DNA of 64,000 nucleotides from an uncultured Pelagibacteraceae bacterium (GTDB lineage: Bacteria > Pseudomonadota > Alphaproteobacteria > Pelagibacterales > Pelagibacteraceae): assembly GCA_902540595.1 (NCBI GenBank), contig CACBNI010000001.1, positions 62,001 to 126,000 of the forward strand. The letters run 5' to 3'. A model generated the notes under the pieces. That model was not told where the DNA came from. It ran no database searches and saw only the letters and a list, made by a program, of their open reading frames with translations. Of this stretch, positions 56,731 through 64,000 are shown one piece after another. The position numbers and the translations under genes are program-made. Numbering within the stretch: position 1 is the stretch's first letter; each line of letters starts with the position of its first letter.

Positions 56731-59211
56731 ATGAAAAAAAATAAAATAACTGCTGTTCTCGGCCCTACAAACACTGGAAAGACCCATCTTGCAATAGAAA
56801 CTATGCTCTCATTTGAGACTGGGATGATAGGTTTTCCTCTTAGATTATTAGCAAGAGAAGTTTATGATAAAGTAATAAAAAAGATTAGCATTGATAAAGT
56901 TGCTTTAATCACTGGTGAAGAAAAAATTATTCCATCAAATGCCAAATATTTCTTATGTACCGTTGAGTCTATGCCAATCGACAAATATTTAGAATTTGTT
57001 GCAGTAGATGAAATACAAATGTGTGCTGATCATGAAAGAGGGCATATTTTTACAGATAGACTTTTAAATATGAGGGGTGAAAAACTTACAATGTTAATGG
57101 GATCTAATACTATCAAAAATATTATTAGTAAGTTGGATGCAGACATAGAGTTTATAAATAGGGATAGATTATCAAAACTTACATATTCAGGTCATAAGAA
57201 AATTTCCAGAATAAATAGAAAAACTGCAATCATAGCATTCTCTGCAGAAGAAGTTTATGCAATAGCAGAGCTAATAAGAAGACAAAAAGGTGGGGCAGCT
57301 ATAGTAATGGGTTCTCTTAGTCCTAAAACAAGAAATGCTCAAGTAGAATTATATCAATCTGGAGATGTTGATTTTTTAGTTGCTACAGATGCTATTGGAA
57401 TGGGTATTAATATGGATTTAGAACATGTTTATTTTTCTAATCTTAAAAAATTCGATGGAAAAAAATTAAGGAGACTTAATCTTGCTGAGATAGGTCAAAT
57501 AGCTGGAAGAGCTGGTAGATATTTAAATGATGGTAGTTTTGGTATAACTGGAAAATGTAAAGAAATAACAGCTGAAGATGTAGATCTCTTAGAGAGTCAT
57601 AAATTTGAAGAAGTGAGAACCTTATTTTGGAGGAATTCAAACTTAAATTTTAATAACTCTTATAGTTTAATTAAAAGTTTAGATGAAAAACCTCACATAG
57701 AATGGTTAAGAAAAATACATGAATGTGAAGATGAAAAAGCCCTTAAATATTTTTTAAAAGATACTAATTTTATCGATTTAGAATTTGATGAGAAAACTCT
57801 AAGTCTACTATGGGATTGCTGTCAGATTCCTGATTTTGTGAAAAAAACTTATGGCAACCATTATGAGGTTATTGGAAGTGTATTTAAATTTTTAAGTAGC
57901 AATAAAAGAGTGATTTCTAACGATTATATGAGATTACAGCTTATGAAACTTGACAAATTAGAGGGAAATGTTGACTCTTTATCAAATAGAATTGCAAATG
58001 TTAGAACTTGGTCATATGTTTCAAATAAAAATAATTGGGTAGAAAATCAGGATTATTGGATTGAGAAAACTAAATACTTAGAAGATAGACTTTCAGATAG
58101 ACTTCATGAAGAACTTACTAAAACTTTTATTGATAAAAGAGCGAGTGTTCTTGCAAGAGGATTAAAACAAGACATGGAATTTAAAACAGAAATCTTGGAA
58201 AATAATGACGTGATGATAGATGAACAATTTATTGGGAGAATAAACGGTTTAAAATTAGAATTAGACCTAAAAAAAGGTGCTTTAGAGACAGATATTAAAT
58301 CCTTAAAAAAAGCAGCAAGACAGACTATTGGCCCAGAACTTGAGAGAAGAATTCAGGCAATTATTGATACGGGTTTAATTCAACTCAATCAAGATTTCAA
58401 AATTTATTGGAACAAATTTCCTATTGCGAAACTTTCTTCGGGTACAGATTATCTTAATCCTAATTTTAATTTAATAATAGACGACATAATTGATCAAGAC
58501 CCTAAACAAAAATTAAATGAATATATTTACAAGTGGATACAAACAAAAATCAATGAGGTATTAAAAAGTCTTATTGACCTAAAAAATATTAAAGAAAATA
58601 ACCCATCTATAAAAGCCTTAGCCTATCAGCTATATGAAAATAATGGTGTCTTGAAGAGAGACCAGGTATCTGAATATTTAAAAAATTTAGGTCAAAATGA
58701 GAGAAAAATTCTTAGAGAATTAGGTGTAAAATTTGGACGGTATCATGTGTTTCTGCATCAATTAATTAAGCCTGAGGCTGTTTCTTTGAGAACTCTATTA
58801 TGGAAGAATTTTCATCAAAAGTTTTTTGATCTAAAACCTCCAACATTTGGTCTTAATTTTATAGACAACAAAGACTTAAAAAACCAAAACTTCATGCTTT
58901 TATGTGGTTTTGAAAAATTTGACGCATTCTTTGTTAGGATAGATATTCTAGAAAGACTATTCATGTTAATAATTAATTCAAATTCAGGTGAAAAAAGTGA
59001 CATAAAAGTAATCCCTGAAATGTTAAATTTATTAGGATGTAGCAAAGAAAACTTTAAAAAACTTTTAATGAAAATGAATTATAAAGTATTTGAAAAAGAA
59101 AAAGAAATATATTTTAAATACGATCCAATTAAAAAATTCAAAAAAGCTCCAATTAAAAAAGTTTCAAAAGAAAATCCATTTGAAGTTTTAAAAAATTTAA
59201 ACCTTAGATAA
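56731..59211 (+). CDS. SUV3-like RNA helicase
   Basis: 826 residues, superfamily 2. Walker A GPTNTGKTHLAIE at residues ~11-23, motif Ia FPLRLLAREVYDK, DEIQ box VAVDEIQMCADHERG, motif V VATDAIGMGINMDLEHVYFSNL, motif VI QIAGRAGRY, then the Suv3 C-terminal region. Mitochondrial SUV3 unwinds RNA in the degradosome; alphaproteobacterial homologues, often called mitochondrial degradasome helicase-like, are common before ferredoxin and carD. RNA turnover is the inferred role. The next gene begins 5 nt later. Confidence 0.92.
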   Translation: MKKNKITAVLGPTNTGKTHLAIETMLSFETGMIGFPLRLLAREVYDKVIKKISIDKVALITGEEKIIPSNAKYFLCTVESMPIDKYLEFVAVDEIQMCADHERGHIFTDRLLNMRGEKLTMLMGSNTIKNIISKLDADIEFINRDRLSKLTYSGHKKISRINRKTAIIAFSAEEVYAIAELIRRQKGGAAIVMGSLSPKTRNAQVELYQSGDVDFLVATDAIGMGINMDLEHVYFSNLKKFDGKKLRRLNLAEIGQIAGRAGRYLNDGSFGITGKCKEITAEDVDLLESHKFEEVRTLFWRNSNLNFNNSYSLIKSLDEKPHIEWLRKIHECEDEKALKYFLKDTNFIDLEFDEKTLSLLWDCCQIPDFVKKTYGNHYEVIGSVFKFLSSNKRVISNDYMRLQLMKLDKLEGNVDSLSNRIANVRTWSYVSNKNNWVENQDYWIEKTKYLEDRLSDRLHEELTKTFIDKRASVLARGLKQDMEFKTEILENNDVMIDEQFIGRINGLKLELDLKKGALETDIKSLKKAARQTIGPELERRIQAIIDTGLIQLNQDFKIYWNKFPIAKLSSGTDYLNPNFNLIIDDIIDQDPKQKLNEYIYKWIQTKINEVLKSLIDLKNIKENNPSIKALAYQLYENNGVLKRDQVSEYLKNLGQNERKILRELGVKFGRYHVFLHQLIKPEAVSLRTLLWKNFHQKFFDLKPPTFGLNFIDNKDLKNQNFMLLCGFEKFDAFFVRIDILERLFMLIINSNSGEKSDIKVIPEMLNLLGCSKENFKKLLMKMNYKVFEKEKEIYFKYDPIKKFKKAPIKKVSKENPFEVLKNLNLR

Positions 59212-59216
59212 TAATT

Positions 59217-59633
59217 ATGTTTTTTAAAAAAGATGATAAAAAAATTGACGATAACTTTTTAATTAAAGTCGGTGCTTTGTTAATCCATACAGCCAAGATT
59301 GATGAAAATTATACTGATAATGAAGAAGAAATAATTAAAAAAACACTTTTAGAATTGGGAGTTAAAAACGAAAATCTTTCTTCCACAATTAAGGAAGCAA
59401 AAATTATTGAGGAAAATTCAAATCAAATCCTTGAATTTACAAGAGAAGTAAAAAATTTATCTGAGAATGAAAAAATCAAAATAATAGAGGCACTCTGGGC
59501 TATAATATACTCAAATAAAGATGCCGATTTATACGAGACTAATCTAATGAGAAGACTTGCTGGGCTTCTTTATATAGATAGCAAAGTAATGGGAGATATT
59601 AAAAACAAAATTAAAGATAAAAATTTGAAATGA
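59217..59633 (+). CDS. TerB-like family protein
   Basis: 138 residues, all-helical by pattern. [22 protein letters not shown] and, in the second half, [30 protein letters not shown] match the two-fold TerB helical repeat with its acidic (metal-binding) residues. No signal peptide. Function of such stand-alone TerB-like proteins is unknown; tellurite resistance is only the historical name. In other alphaproteobacteria an S4-domain (Hsp15-like) gene often sits here, between the helicase and ferredoxin. It overlaps fdxA by 4 nt (ATGA). Confidence 0.8.
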   Translation: MFFKKDDKKIDDNFLIKVGALLIHTAKIDENYTDNEEEIIKKTLLELGVKNENLSSTIKEAKIIEENSNQILEFTREVKNLSENEKIKIIEALWAIIYSNKDADLYETNLMRRLAGLLYIDSKVMGDIKNKIKDKNLK

Positions 59634-59956
59634 CATATCTTGTTAATGATAATTGTATTAAATGTAAATTAACTGACTGCGTTGATGTATGTCCGGTAGA
59701 TTGCTTTTATGAAGGGAAAAATATGCTTGTAATTAAACCGGATGAGTGTATAGATTGTGGCGTTTGCGAGCCAGAGTGTCCTGTTGATGCCATTAGAGCT
59801 GATACCGAACCTGGAAGTGAAAAATGGTTAGAGATTAATACCAAATACTCTGAGATCTGGCCTAATATAAGTGAAAAAAAAGATCCTCCACCGGATCATG
59901 AAAAATTTAAGGATGAGCAAAATAAGTACGAAAAATATTTTAAAGAAAATCTTTAA
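59630..59956 (+). CDS. fdxA: Seven-iron ferredoxin
   Basis: 108 residues, FdxA type with one 3Fe-4S and one 4Fe-4S cluster. Cysteines: 9, 12, 17, 21, 25 in [18 protein letters not shown], and 40, 43, 46, 50 in [13 protein letters not shown]. The C-terminal tail beyond ~residue 55 is typical of FdxA. Small soluble electron carrier; partner not shown. Very common just before carD in alphaproteobacteria. The carD frame overlaps its last codons. Confidence 0.95.
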   Translation: MTYLVNDNCIKCKLTDCVDVCPVDCFYEGKNMLVIKPDECIDCGVCEPECPVDAIRADTEPGSEKWLEINTKYSEIWPNISEKKDPPPDHEKFKDEQNKYEKYFKENL

Positions 59957-60788
59957 CAGAAAAGCCGAAAAAAAAGTGAAAAAAAAAGTTACTAAAAAAA
60001 AGGTCGCTAAAAGTAAGCAAAAAAAAACAAAAAAAAAAATTAAAAAAGTTTCAAAAAGAGCTCCTACAAAACCTATAAAAACAAAAACAAATAAAAAAAT
60101 AGTTTCCACTCCAGCAGTACCAAAAGTTGACAACCTAAGAATCTCTAAAACTAACGAGGTAAAACCAGAGATAAAGAAAGTTAAAAAACAAGAAACTGAA
60201 AAAAGAGAATACAAAATCAAAGATTATGTTGTTTATCCTAAACATGGTGTTGGACAAATTACAGAGTTTAAAAAAATTAATATAGGTGGAATAGACGTTG
60301 AGACTTATGTTGTAAAATTTGAAAAGGATAAAGCTAATGGAATGGTGCCAGTTAATAAGCAGTCTCATTTGAGACCCTTGGCAACTATTAATCAGGTCAA
60401 TAAATGTATTTCAATTCTTAAAAGTAAGCCAAAAATAAAAAGATCAATGTGGAGTAGACGGGCACAAGAATATGAGGCAAAAATTTCCTCTGGAAAAATT
60501 TATGAATTAGCAGAAGTGGTCAGAGATTTGAATAAAGGTGACGATCTGATGGTTGATCAGTCTTATAGTGAAAGACAGCTCTTTGAAAAAGCATATGAAA
60601 GAATTTTATCTGAATTTCAAATTATTTTGAATTTATCACTAGAGGACACTCAAAAAAAATTAGATAAAGCCTTAAAAAGAAACATGGGTAGTCAAGCACA
60701 AGCTGCACCTATAGCAACTAAAGTAGCTGCAACAGAACTACCAGTAGACGAGCCAATTTCAGATACTGACGAACCTATTGAAGAATAA
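59913..60788 (+). CDS. carD: CarD-family transcription regulator with lysine-rich N-terminal tail
   Basis: About 291 residues from ATG 59913; alternative in-frame starts are GTG 59871, ATG 59898 and GTG 59976, and none has a clean ribosome site, so the start is uncertain. The first ~80 residues are almost all lysine with Val/Thr/Ala ([19 protein letters not shown]), like histone H1 tails. The CarD/RID domain begins at [18 protein letters not shown] and includes [13 protein letters not shown], followed by the helical C domain ([17 protein letters not shown]). CarD stabilises RNA polymerase at promoters. A tail that binds DNA non-specifically is inferred from charge. Confidence 0.88.
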   Translation: MSKISTKNILKKIFNRKAEKKVKKKVTKKKVAKSKQKKTKKKIKKVSKRAPTKPIKTKTNKKIVSTPAVPKVDNLRISKTNEVKPEIKKVKKQETEKREYKIKDYVVYPKHGVGQITEFKKINIGGIDVETYVVKFEKDKANGMVPVNKQSHLRPLATINQVNKCISILKSKPKIKRSMWSRRAQEYEAKISSGKIYELAEVVRDLNKGDDLMVDQSYSERQLFEKAYERILSEFQIILNLSLEDTQKKLDKALKRNMGSQAQAAPIATKVAATELPVDEPISDTDEPIEE

Positions 60789-60790
60789 AA

Positions 60791-60832
60791 AAAAACGCCT
60801 CTCACACAAATTGTAATGAGAAGCGTTTTTTG
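60791..60832. terminator. Bidirectional terminator between carD and the lysine-rich mini-gene
   Basis: AAAAAACGC-C-TCTCA (60791-60805) pairs with TGAGA-A-GCGTTTTTT (60818-60832), one mismatch, loop 60806-60817. T-runs follow the stem on both strands, so it should stop carD transcripts on the plus strand and the 29-residue gene on the minus strand. Confidence 0.8.
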
Positions 60833-60849
60833 TAAAGAGTACTAAGTTA

Positions 60850-60939
60850 TTATCTTCTTCTTTTTTTTGCTTTTTTCTTAGCTTTTTTCTTAGCTTTTTT
60901 CTTAGTTTTCTTTGCCGCTTTTTTTCTTTTCTTAGGCAT
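60850..60939 (-). CDS. 29-residue lysine/arginine-rich protein
   Basis: Own reading: MPKKRKKAAKKTKKKA, two further KKKA units, then KKRRR and TAA. Nearly every residue is Lys, Arg or Ala, as in histone H1-like tails. Strong support that it is a gene: ribosome site AGGGAG 6 nt before the ATG, a TTGACA -35 element and a hairpin in the leader, and the shared terminator after the stop. The neighbouring carD carries a similar lysine-rich tail. Nucleic-acid binding is the obvious inference; a ribosome-associated peptide is another option. No family name is known to me. Confidence 0.65.
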   Translation of the reverse strand: MPKKRKKAAKKTKKKAKKKAKKKAKKRRR

Positions 60940-60963
60940 CTTTAGCTCCCTGTTTTAGTTAAA

Positions 60964-61020
60964 CGAATCAAAATGATTCGCTATTACTATATTTTTATTT
61001 TTTTCTATAAGTTATGTCAA
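60964..61020 (-). promoter_or_regulatory. Promoter and leader hairpin of the 29-residue gene
   Basis: On the minus strand a perfect TTGACA (61015-61020) is followed 17 bases later by TAAAAA, a weak -10. Further on, CGAATCA-3 nt-TGATTCG (60964-60980) is a perfect 7-bp hairpin in the presumed leader or an operator straddling the transcription start. Confidence 0.5.
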
Positions 61021-61138
61021 ACCTTTAATTAAAACTTAGAATTTGAAAAATTATTTTTTATTTTTTATTTTTTTTAAATTTTAATTTATTAATTAAGTTA
61101 ATGTTTATGCGGTTAATAAACCATCTTATAAAAAAAAA

Positions 61139-62836
61139 TTAATAAAGATTTTCTAAAAGATTTTTATATTTTTGTATAATTTTATATCTTTTTAATTTTA
61201 ATGTCGGAGTCATCAGTCCATTTTCAATTGTAAATTGATCTCTAATAACAATATATTTTTTTATTTTTTCTATTTTTGATAAGTTTTTATTTACTATTTC
61301 TAATTCTTTTAAAATTATTTCATTAGATATGTCGGATTTTTCTTTATTTAAAACTAATAATGTAACCAAATAAGGTTTATTATCTCCATACACTAAAGTT
61401 TGCTCAACAAAATCAATTTTTAATAAATCATTTTCAATTTTTATTGGTGAAATGTTATCTCCTCCGGGAGTGATAAGAATGTCTTTTTTTCTATCTGTAA
61501 TTTTTAAGTATTTATTTTCAAAATGACCTATGTCACCAGTAGATAACCATCCATCATTTAAAACTTTTTTAGTTTCTTCCTCATTATTCCAATAGCCTAA
61601 CATTACGTTTTCTCCTTTAACCAAGATCTCACCATCATCTGCTATTTTAACTTCATTTGCAGCAAAAACAGGTCCAACAGTATCAATTCTTATATCATCT
61701 TTTGGATTACAGCTAACCACTGGAGAGGTTTCTGTTAAGCCGTATCCCTGTAATGTTGGTAATCCTATTGCATTTAAAAATACCCCCACATCTTCATCTA
61801 AAGCACCACCTCCAGAAATAAATAACTTAAGTGAACCACCAAATTGTGCTTTTATTTTTTTTCTAACTAATTTTTCACAAATTATATTTTGTACTTTTTC
61901 TAAATTAGACAATTTATTTTTAAAGAAAGCTTTTTCTCCAAGAGAAAGCATTTTATTGATAAGATATTTTTTTAACCCATTTGTTTTATTAAAAGATGCA
62001 TTTATCTTTTGATACAAATTTTGATAAAATCTTGGGACAGCAGTCATTATATCAGGATTACATTCACCCATATTTTTTATAAGCTTTTCTATACTTTCAG
62101 CATAAAACACCTTGGCGCCCAATGCTATCTGAACAAATTGAACAGTATGCTCGTAAGAGTGTGACAATGGTAACCAGGTTAAAAACCTAGCTTTTTTTGA
62201 AATAAAATCTTTGAGTAAAAATAAAGCTCCCTCACAATTACTTAATATTCCTCCATGGCTTAACATTACACCTTTGGGGTTTCCTTGTGTGCCTGAGGTA
62301 TAAATTATACAAGCAATATCTTTTCTAGAAATATCTAAATTAAGAAAATTTTTTTCCTGATATTTTTTTTTTTTAAAAATATTTTTAATGCAGATAACAT
62401 CATTTGCATCTTTAATTTCTTCAAAAGATAATATTTTTTTTATGAAAGGTTTAGATTTAACTATATTTTTAATTTTATTATATTGTAAGGCATCTGAAAC
62501 AATTACAACTGATGGGTTGCAATCATTAATTAAATATTCGTAATCTCTTTCTACATAGGTTGTATAAGCTGGAACAGTAATACCTTTCGATAACATTATT
62601 GCTAAATCAGAGATCATCCATTCTGGTCTGTTTTCTGAAATTAACAAACAACGATCTTTATTTTCTATAAATGAACTTAACTCTTGAGAGAGTTTTAAAG
62701 TATTTAAATACGTTTCTTTCCATGTAAATTCATTTTCTAAATTTTTTAATGATTTCAAAAAAATTTGATCTGGCTTTTCTTTTAAGTACTGTTGATAAAA
62801 TAGTTCTAGAAGATTATTTTGTTTCTTTATTTCCAT
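61139..62836 (-). CDS. Long-chain acyl-CoA synthetase (AMP-forming)
   Basis: 565 residues from ATG 62836 (MEIKKQNNLLELFYQQ); the longer frame to 62872 would run into tRNA-Leu, so it is rejected. ANL-family motifs: P-loop IIYTSGTQGNPKGVMLSHGG near residue 185, GYGLTETSPVVSCNP near 360, LSTGDIGHFENKYLKITDRKKDILITPGGDNISP near 430-465. Eukaryote-like or FadD15-like ligases share this pattern. It activates fatty acids to acyl-CoA. The C-terminal catalytic lysine region is MTPTLKLKRYKI. Alone on the minus strand, 6 nt after tRNA-Leu. Confidence 0.9.
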   Translation of the reverse strand: MEIKKQNNLLELFYQQYLKEKPDQIFLKSLKNLENEFTWKETYLNTLKLSQELSSFIENKDRCLLISENRPEWMISDLAIMLSKGITVPAYTTYVERDYEYLINDCNPSVVIVSDALQYNKIKNIVKSKPFIKKILSFEEIKDANDVICIKNIFKKKKYQEKNFLNLDISRKDIACIIYTSGTQGNPKGVMLSHGGILSNCEGALFLLKDFISKKARFLTWLPLSHSYEHTVQFVQIALGAKVFYAESIEKLIKNMGECNPDIMTAVPRFYQNLYQKINASFNKTNGLKKYLINKMLSLGEKAFFKNKLSNLEKVQNIICEKLVRKKIKAQFGGSLKLFISGGGALDEDVGVFLNAIGLPTLQGYGLTETSPVVSCNPKDDIRIDTVGPVFAANEVKIADDGEILVKGENVMLGYWNNEEETKKVLNDGWLSTGDIGHFENKYLKITDRKKDILITPGGDNISPIKIENDLLKIDFVEQTLVYGDNKPYLVTLLVLNKEKSDISNEIILKELEIVNKNLSKIEKIKKYIVIRDQFTIENGLMTPTLKLKRYKIIQKYKNLLENLY

Positions 62837-62842
62837 ATCTTT

Positions 62843-62927
62843 TGGTGGGCGAAGAGAGAATCGAACTCTCACTTCTTGCGAAACACGATTTTGAGTCGTG
62901 CGCGTCTACCAGTTCCGCCATTCGCCC
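62843..62927 (-). tRNA. tRNA-Leu (CAA)
   Basis: 85-nt class II tRNA: acceptor GGGCGAA/TTCGCCC, anticodon stem CACGA/TCGTG with loop CTCAAAA (CAA), variable arm TTTCGCAAGAAG, T stem GAGAG/CTCTC with loop TTCGATT, discriminator A and encoded CCA. It ends 6 nt before the acyl-CoA ligase start and faces the YqaA-like gene divergently. Confidence 0.94.
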
Positions 62928-62989
62928 ACTAATTTGAATTAAATTATATTTAAATAGTATAAGAACTAAAATTATATTAAAACCAAAAA

Positions 62990-63595
62990 ATGTTTCAAAC
63001 TCTTTACAGGAAATGTTTAGATTTAGCATCACATAAGAGCTCAAACTTTTATTTGGGATTAGTTTCGTTTATTGAAAGTTCATTTTTTCCCATACCTCCA
63101 GACGTAATGATTGTACCTATGGTCATTGCAAAGAAAAAAAATTACATAAAAATATTTTTGATAGCATCCATTTTTTCAGTTTTAGGAGGGGTTTTTGGGT
63201 ACTTCTTGGGATCATTTTTTTATGATCTATCTTTTAGTGTGATCGAGTTTTATGGATATGAAAATAAAGTTGAAAAATTAAAATATAATCTATCAATTGG
63301 AGAGGGATTTATAGCTTGGCTAAGTATACTTTTTTTAGCAGGTTTTACTCCTTTGCCTTATAAAGCTTTCACAATTGCTAGCGGACTAATTGGTTTTAAT
63401 TTATTCATATTTATTCTTGTAAGTCTAATCTCTAGAAGCCTTAGATTTTTTATTATTTCTTACTTGTCCTATAAATTTGGACATTTATTTACTGATTTTA
63501 TGAGCAAGCATGGATCAAAATGGTTTACCATTTTGGGGATATTGCTTGTTATTATATTCCTAATAATATTTTTATTTTATAAATTTAATGTTTAA
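62990..63595 (+). CDS. YqaA-like VTT-domain inner-membrane protein
   Basis: 201 residues with about five hydrophobic segments. SFIESSFFPIPPDVMIVPMV near residue 26 and FLAGFTPLPYKAFTIASG near 118 are the paired re-entrant motifs of the SNARE-associated/DedA (VTT) group, YqaA subfamily. Members resemble lipid or small-molecule transport proteins; the cargo is unknown. It is the second VTT protein in this window. The stop overlaps the dsbB start by 8 nt, so they form one operon. Confidence 0.88.
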   Translation: MFQTLYRKCLDLASHKSSNFYLGLVSFIESSFFPIPPDVMIVPMVIAKKKNYIKIFLIASIFSVLGGVFGYFLGSFFYDLSFSVIEFYGYENKVEKLKYNLSIGEGFIAWLSILFLAGFTPLPYKAFTIASGLIGFNLFIFILVSLISRSLRFFIISYLSYKFGHLFTDFMSKHGSKWFTILGILLVIIFLIIFLFYKFNV

Positions 63596-64000
63596 CCTCA
63601 GCAAAAAAAATTTGTTTACAGTTATATTTTTAATAAGCTTTATTGCTTTAGTATCTGCATATTTTATAGAATACATTCTTGGTCATCAGCCTTGTAACCT
63701 TTGTCTATATGAAAGGATTCCATATTTTTTGGCAATCTTAATTGTATTAATAAATTATAAATTCAATAAACTAGAAAAGTATATAATTCTCTCGTTGGCT
63801 ATAATTTTTTTGATAGCAACAATATTGTCTTTATATCACTTAGGAATTGAACAAGGTTTTATACAAGAGTCTTTACTTTGCGATCTTGAAAAAGGAGCAA
63901 ATATTCTTGATAAAGACGAAATATTAAAGCAATTACAACAAAAAAATATAAGTTGCAAAGATGTAACATTTAAAATTTTTGGATTATCGCTTACAAGCTA
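63588..64000 (+). CDS. dsbB: Disulfide bond formation protein B (3' end outside window)
   Basis: Own translation: ATG 63588, 137 complete codons to the window edge. Four membrane segments are expected; three are visible here. The first redox pair is Cys36-Cys39 in GHQPCNLCLYERIPY, the second pair Cys98 (SLLCDL) and Cys123 (ISCKD) in the periplasmic loop. DsbB reoxidises DsbA with quinone. It overlaps the YqaA-like gene by 8 nt. Confidence 0.9.
   Translation, partial: MFNLSKKNLFTVIFLISFIALVSAYFIEYILGHQPCNLCLYERIPYFLAILIVLINYKFNKLEKYIILSLAIIFLIATILSLYHLGIEQGFIQESLLCDLEKGANILDKDEILKQLQQKNISCKDVTFKIFGLSLTS

Noticed and set aside
59828-60220. 130-residue minus-strand phenylalanine-rich frame
   Set aside because: Complement of the lysine-rich CarD tail; poly-A codons read as poly-F in reverse.
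60850-60939. KKKA-coding repeat considered as a simple DNA repeat or CRISPR-like array
   Set aside because: Repeat units are only 12 bases without spacers, and translation signals support a coding gene.
62837-62937. N-terminal extension of the acyl-CoA ligase and a plus-strand frame over the same bases
   Set aside because: Both are produced by the tRNA-Leu sequence, not by protein-coding DNA.

Overview
The window is a very AT-rich, tightly packed bacterial chromosome segment with short or overlapping gene junctions, an alphaproteobacterial gene order (hisS-hisZ, murA-DUF2948-hisD-infA, J-domain gene-cobS-cobT, helicase-ferredoxin-carD) and extremely lysine/asparagine/isoleucine-rich proteins. 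Together these point to a streamlined marine SAR11-clade (Pelagibacterales) organism. This placement is inferred from gene content and composition; no rRNA is present to confirm it. No insertion sequence, prophage, CRISPR array or rRNA operon was seen, and no gene-free stretch exceeds about 250 bases.

Layout. 1-2240: hisZ (cut by the window edge), hisS and tRNA-His on the minus strand. 2240-2466: a structured intergenic region. 2467-6850: a minus-strand run of a cold-shock gene, tRNA-Phe, infA, hisD, a DUF2948 gene, murA, dcd and two tiny coupled ORFs. 6950-7755: tRNA-Thr and a VTT-family membrane protein. 7840-15224: plus-strand rpmH-rnpA-yidD-yidC-argB, a HAD nucleotidase, dapD-dapE, a histone-deacetylase-like gene and a SET-domain gene. 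15214-19346: minus-strand def-fmt-truA plus a secreted protein and a small membrane protein of unknown function. 19404-24568: aroK-aroB, bolA (minus), a J-domain gene and cobS-cobT. 24565-28108: a RegB-like kinase, gyrB and tRNA-Ser. 28153-38901: a glycosyltransferase-like gene, then the minus-strand translation block thrS-infC-rpmI-rplT-pheS-pheT-lepA headed by a GT4 glycosyltransferase. 38943-45624: an alpha/beta hydrolase and gltB-gltD. 45809-52901: uppP, an EamA permease, a 2-oxoglutarate dioxygenase and aceF-aceE. 53155-56557: tRNA-Arg, a GT25 glycosyltransferase, a thioesterase and acetoacetyl-CoA synthetase. 56731-60788: a SUV3-like helicase, a TerB-like gene, a ferredoxin and carD. 60850-64000: a 29-residue lysine-rich mini-gene, an acyl-CoA ligase, tRNA-Leu, a YqaA-like protein and dsbB (cut by the window edge).

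Most of the window is housekeeping: aminoacylation of five or more amino acids, ribosome function, envelope precursors (murA, uppP, dapDE), the shikimate, arginine, histidine and lysine/DAP pathways, ammonia assimilation and acetyl-CoA production. The less ordinary elements are: a homodimer-type pyruvate dehydrogenase E1 with its own N-terminal lipoyl domain; cobS/cobT without cobN beside them; a deacetylase gene followed by a SET methyltransferase gene; tRNA-Phe and tRNA-Thr with non-canonical T-loops; a tRNA-His lacking G-1 beside hisS; lysine-rich basic proteins around carD; and a structured intergenic region next to the cold-shock gene.
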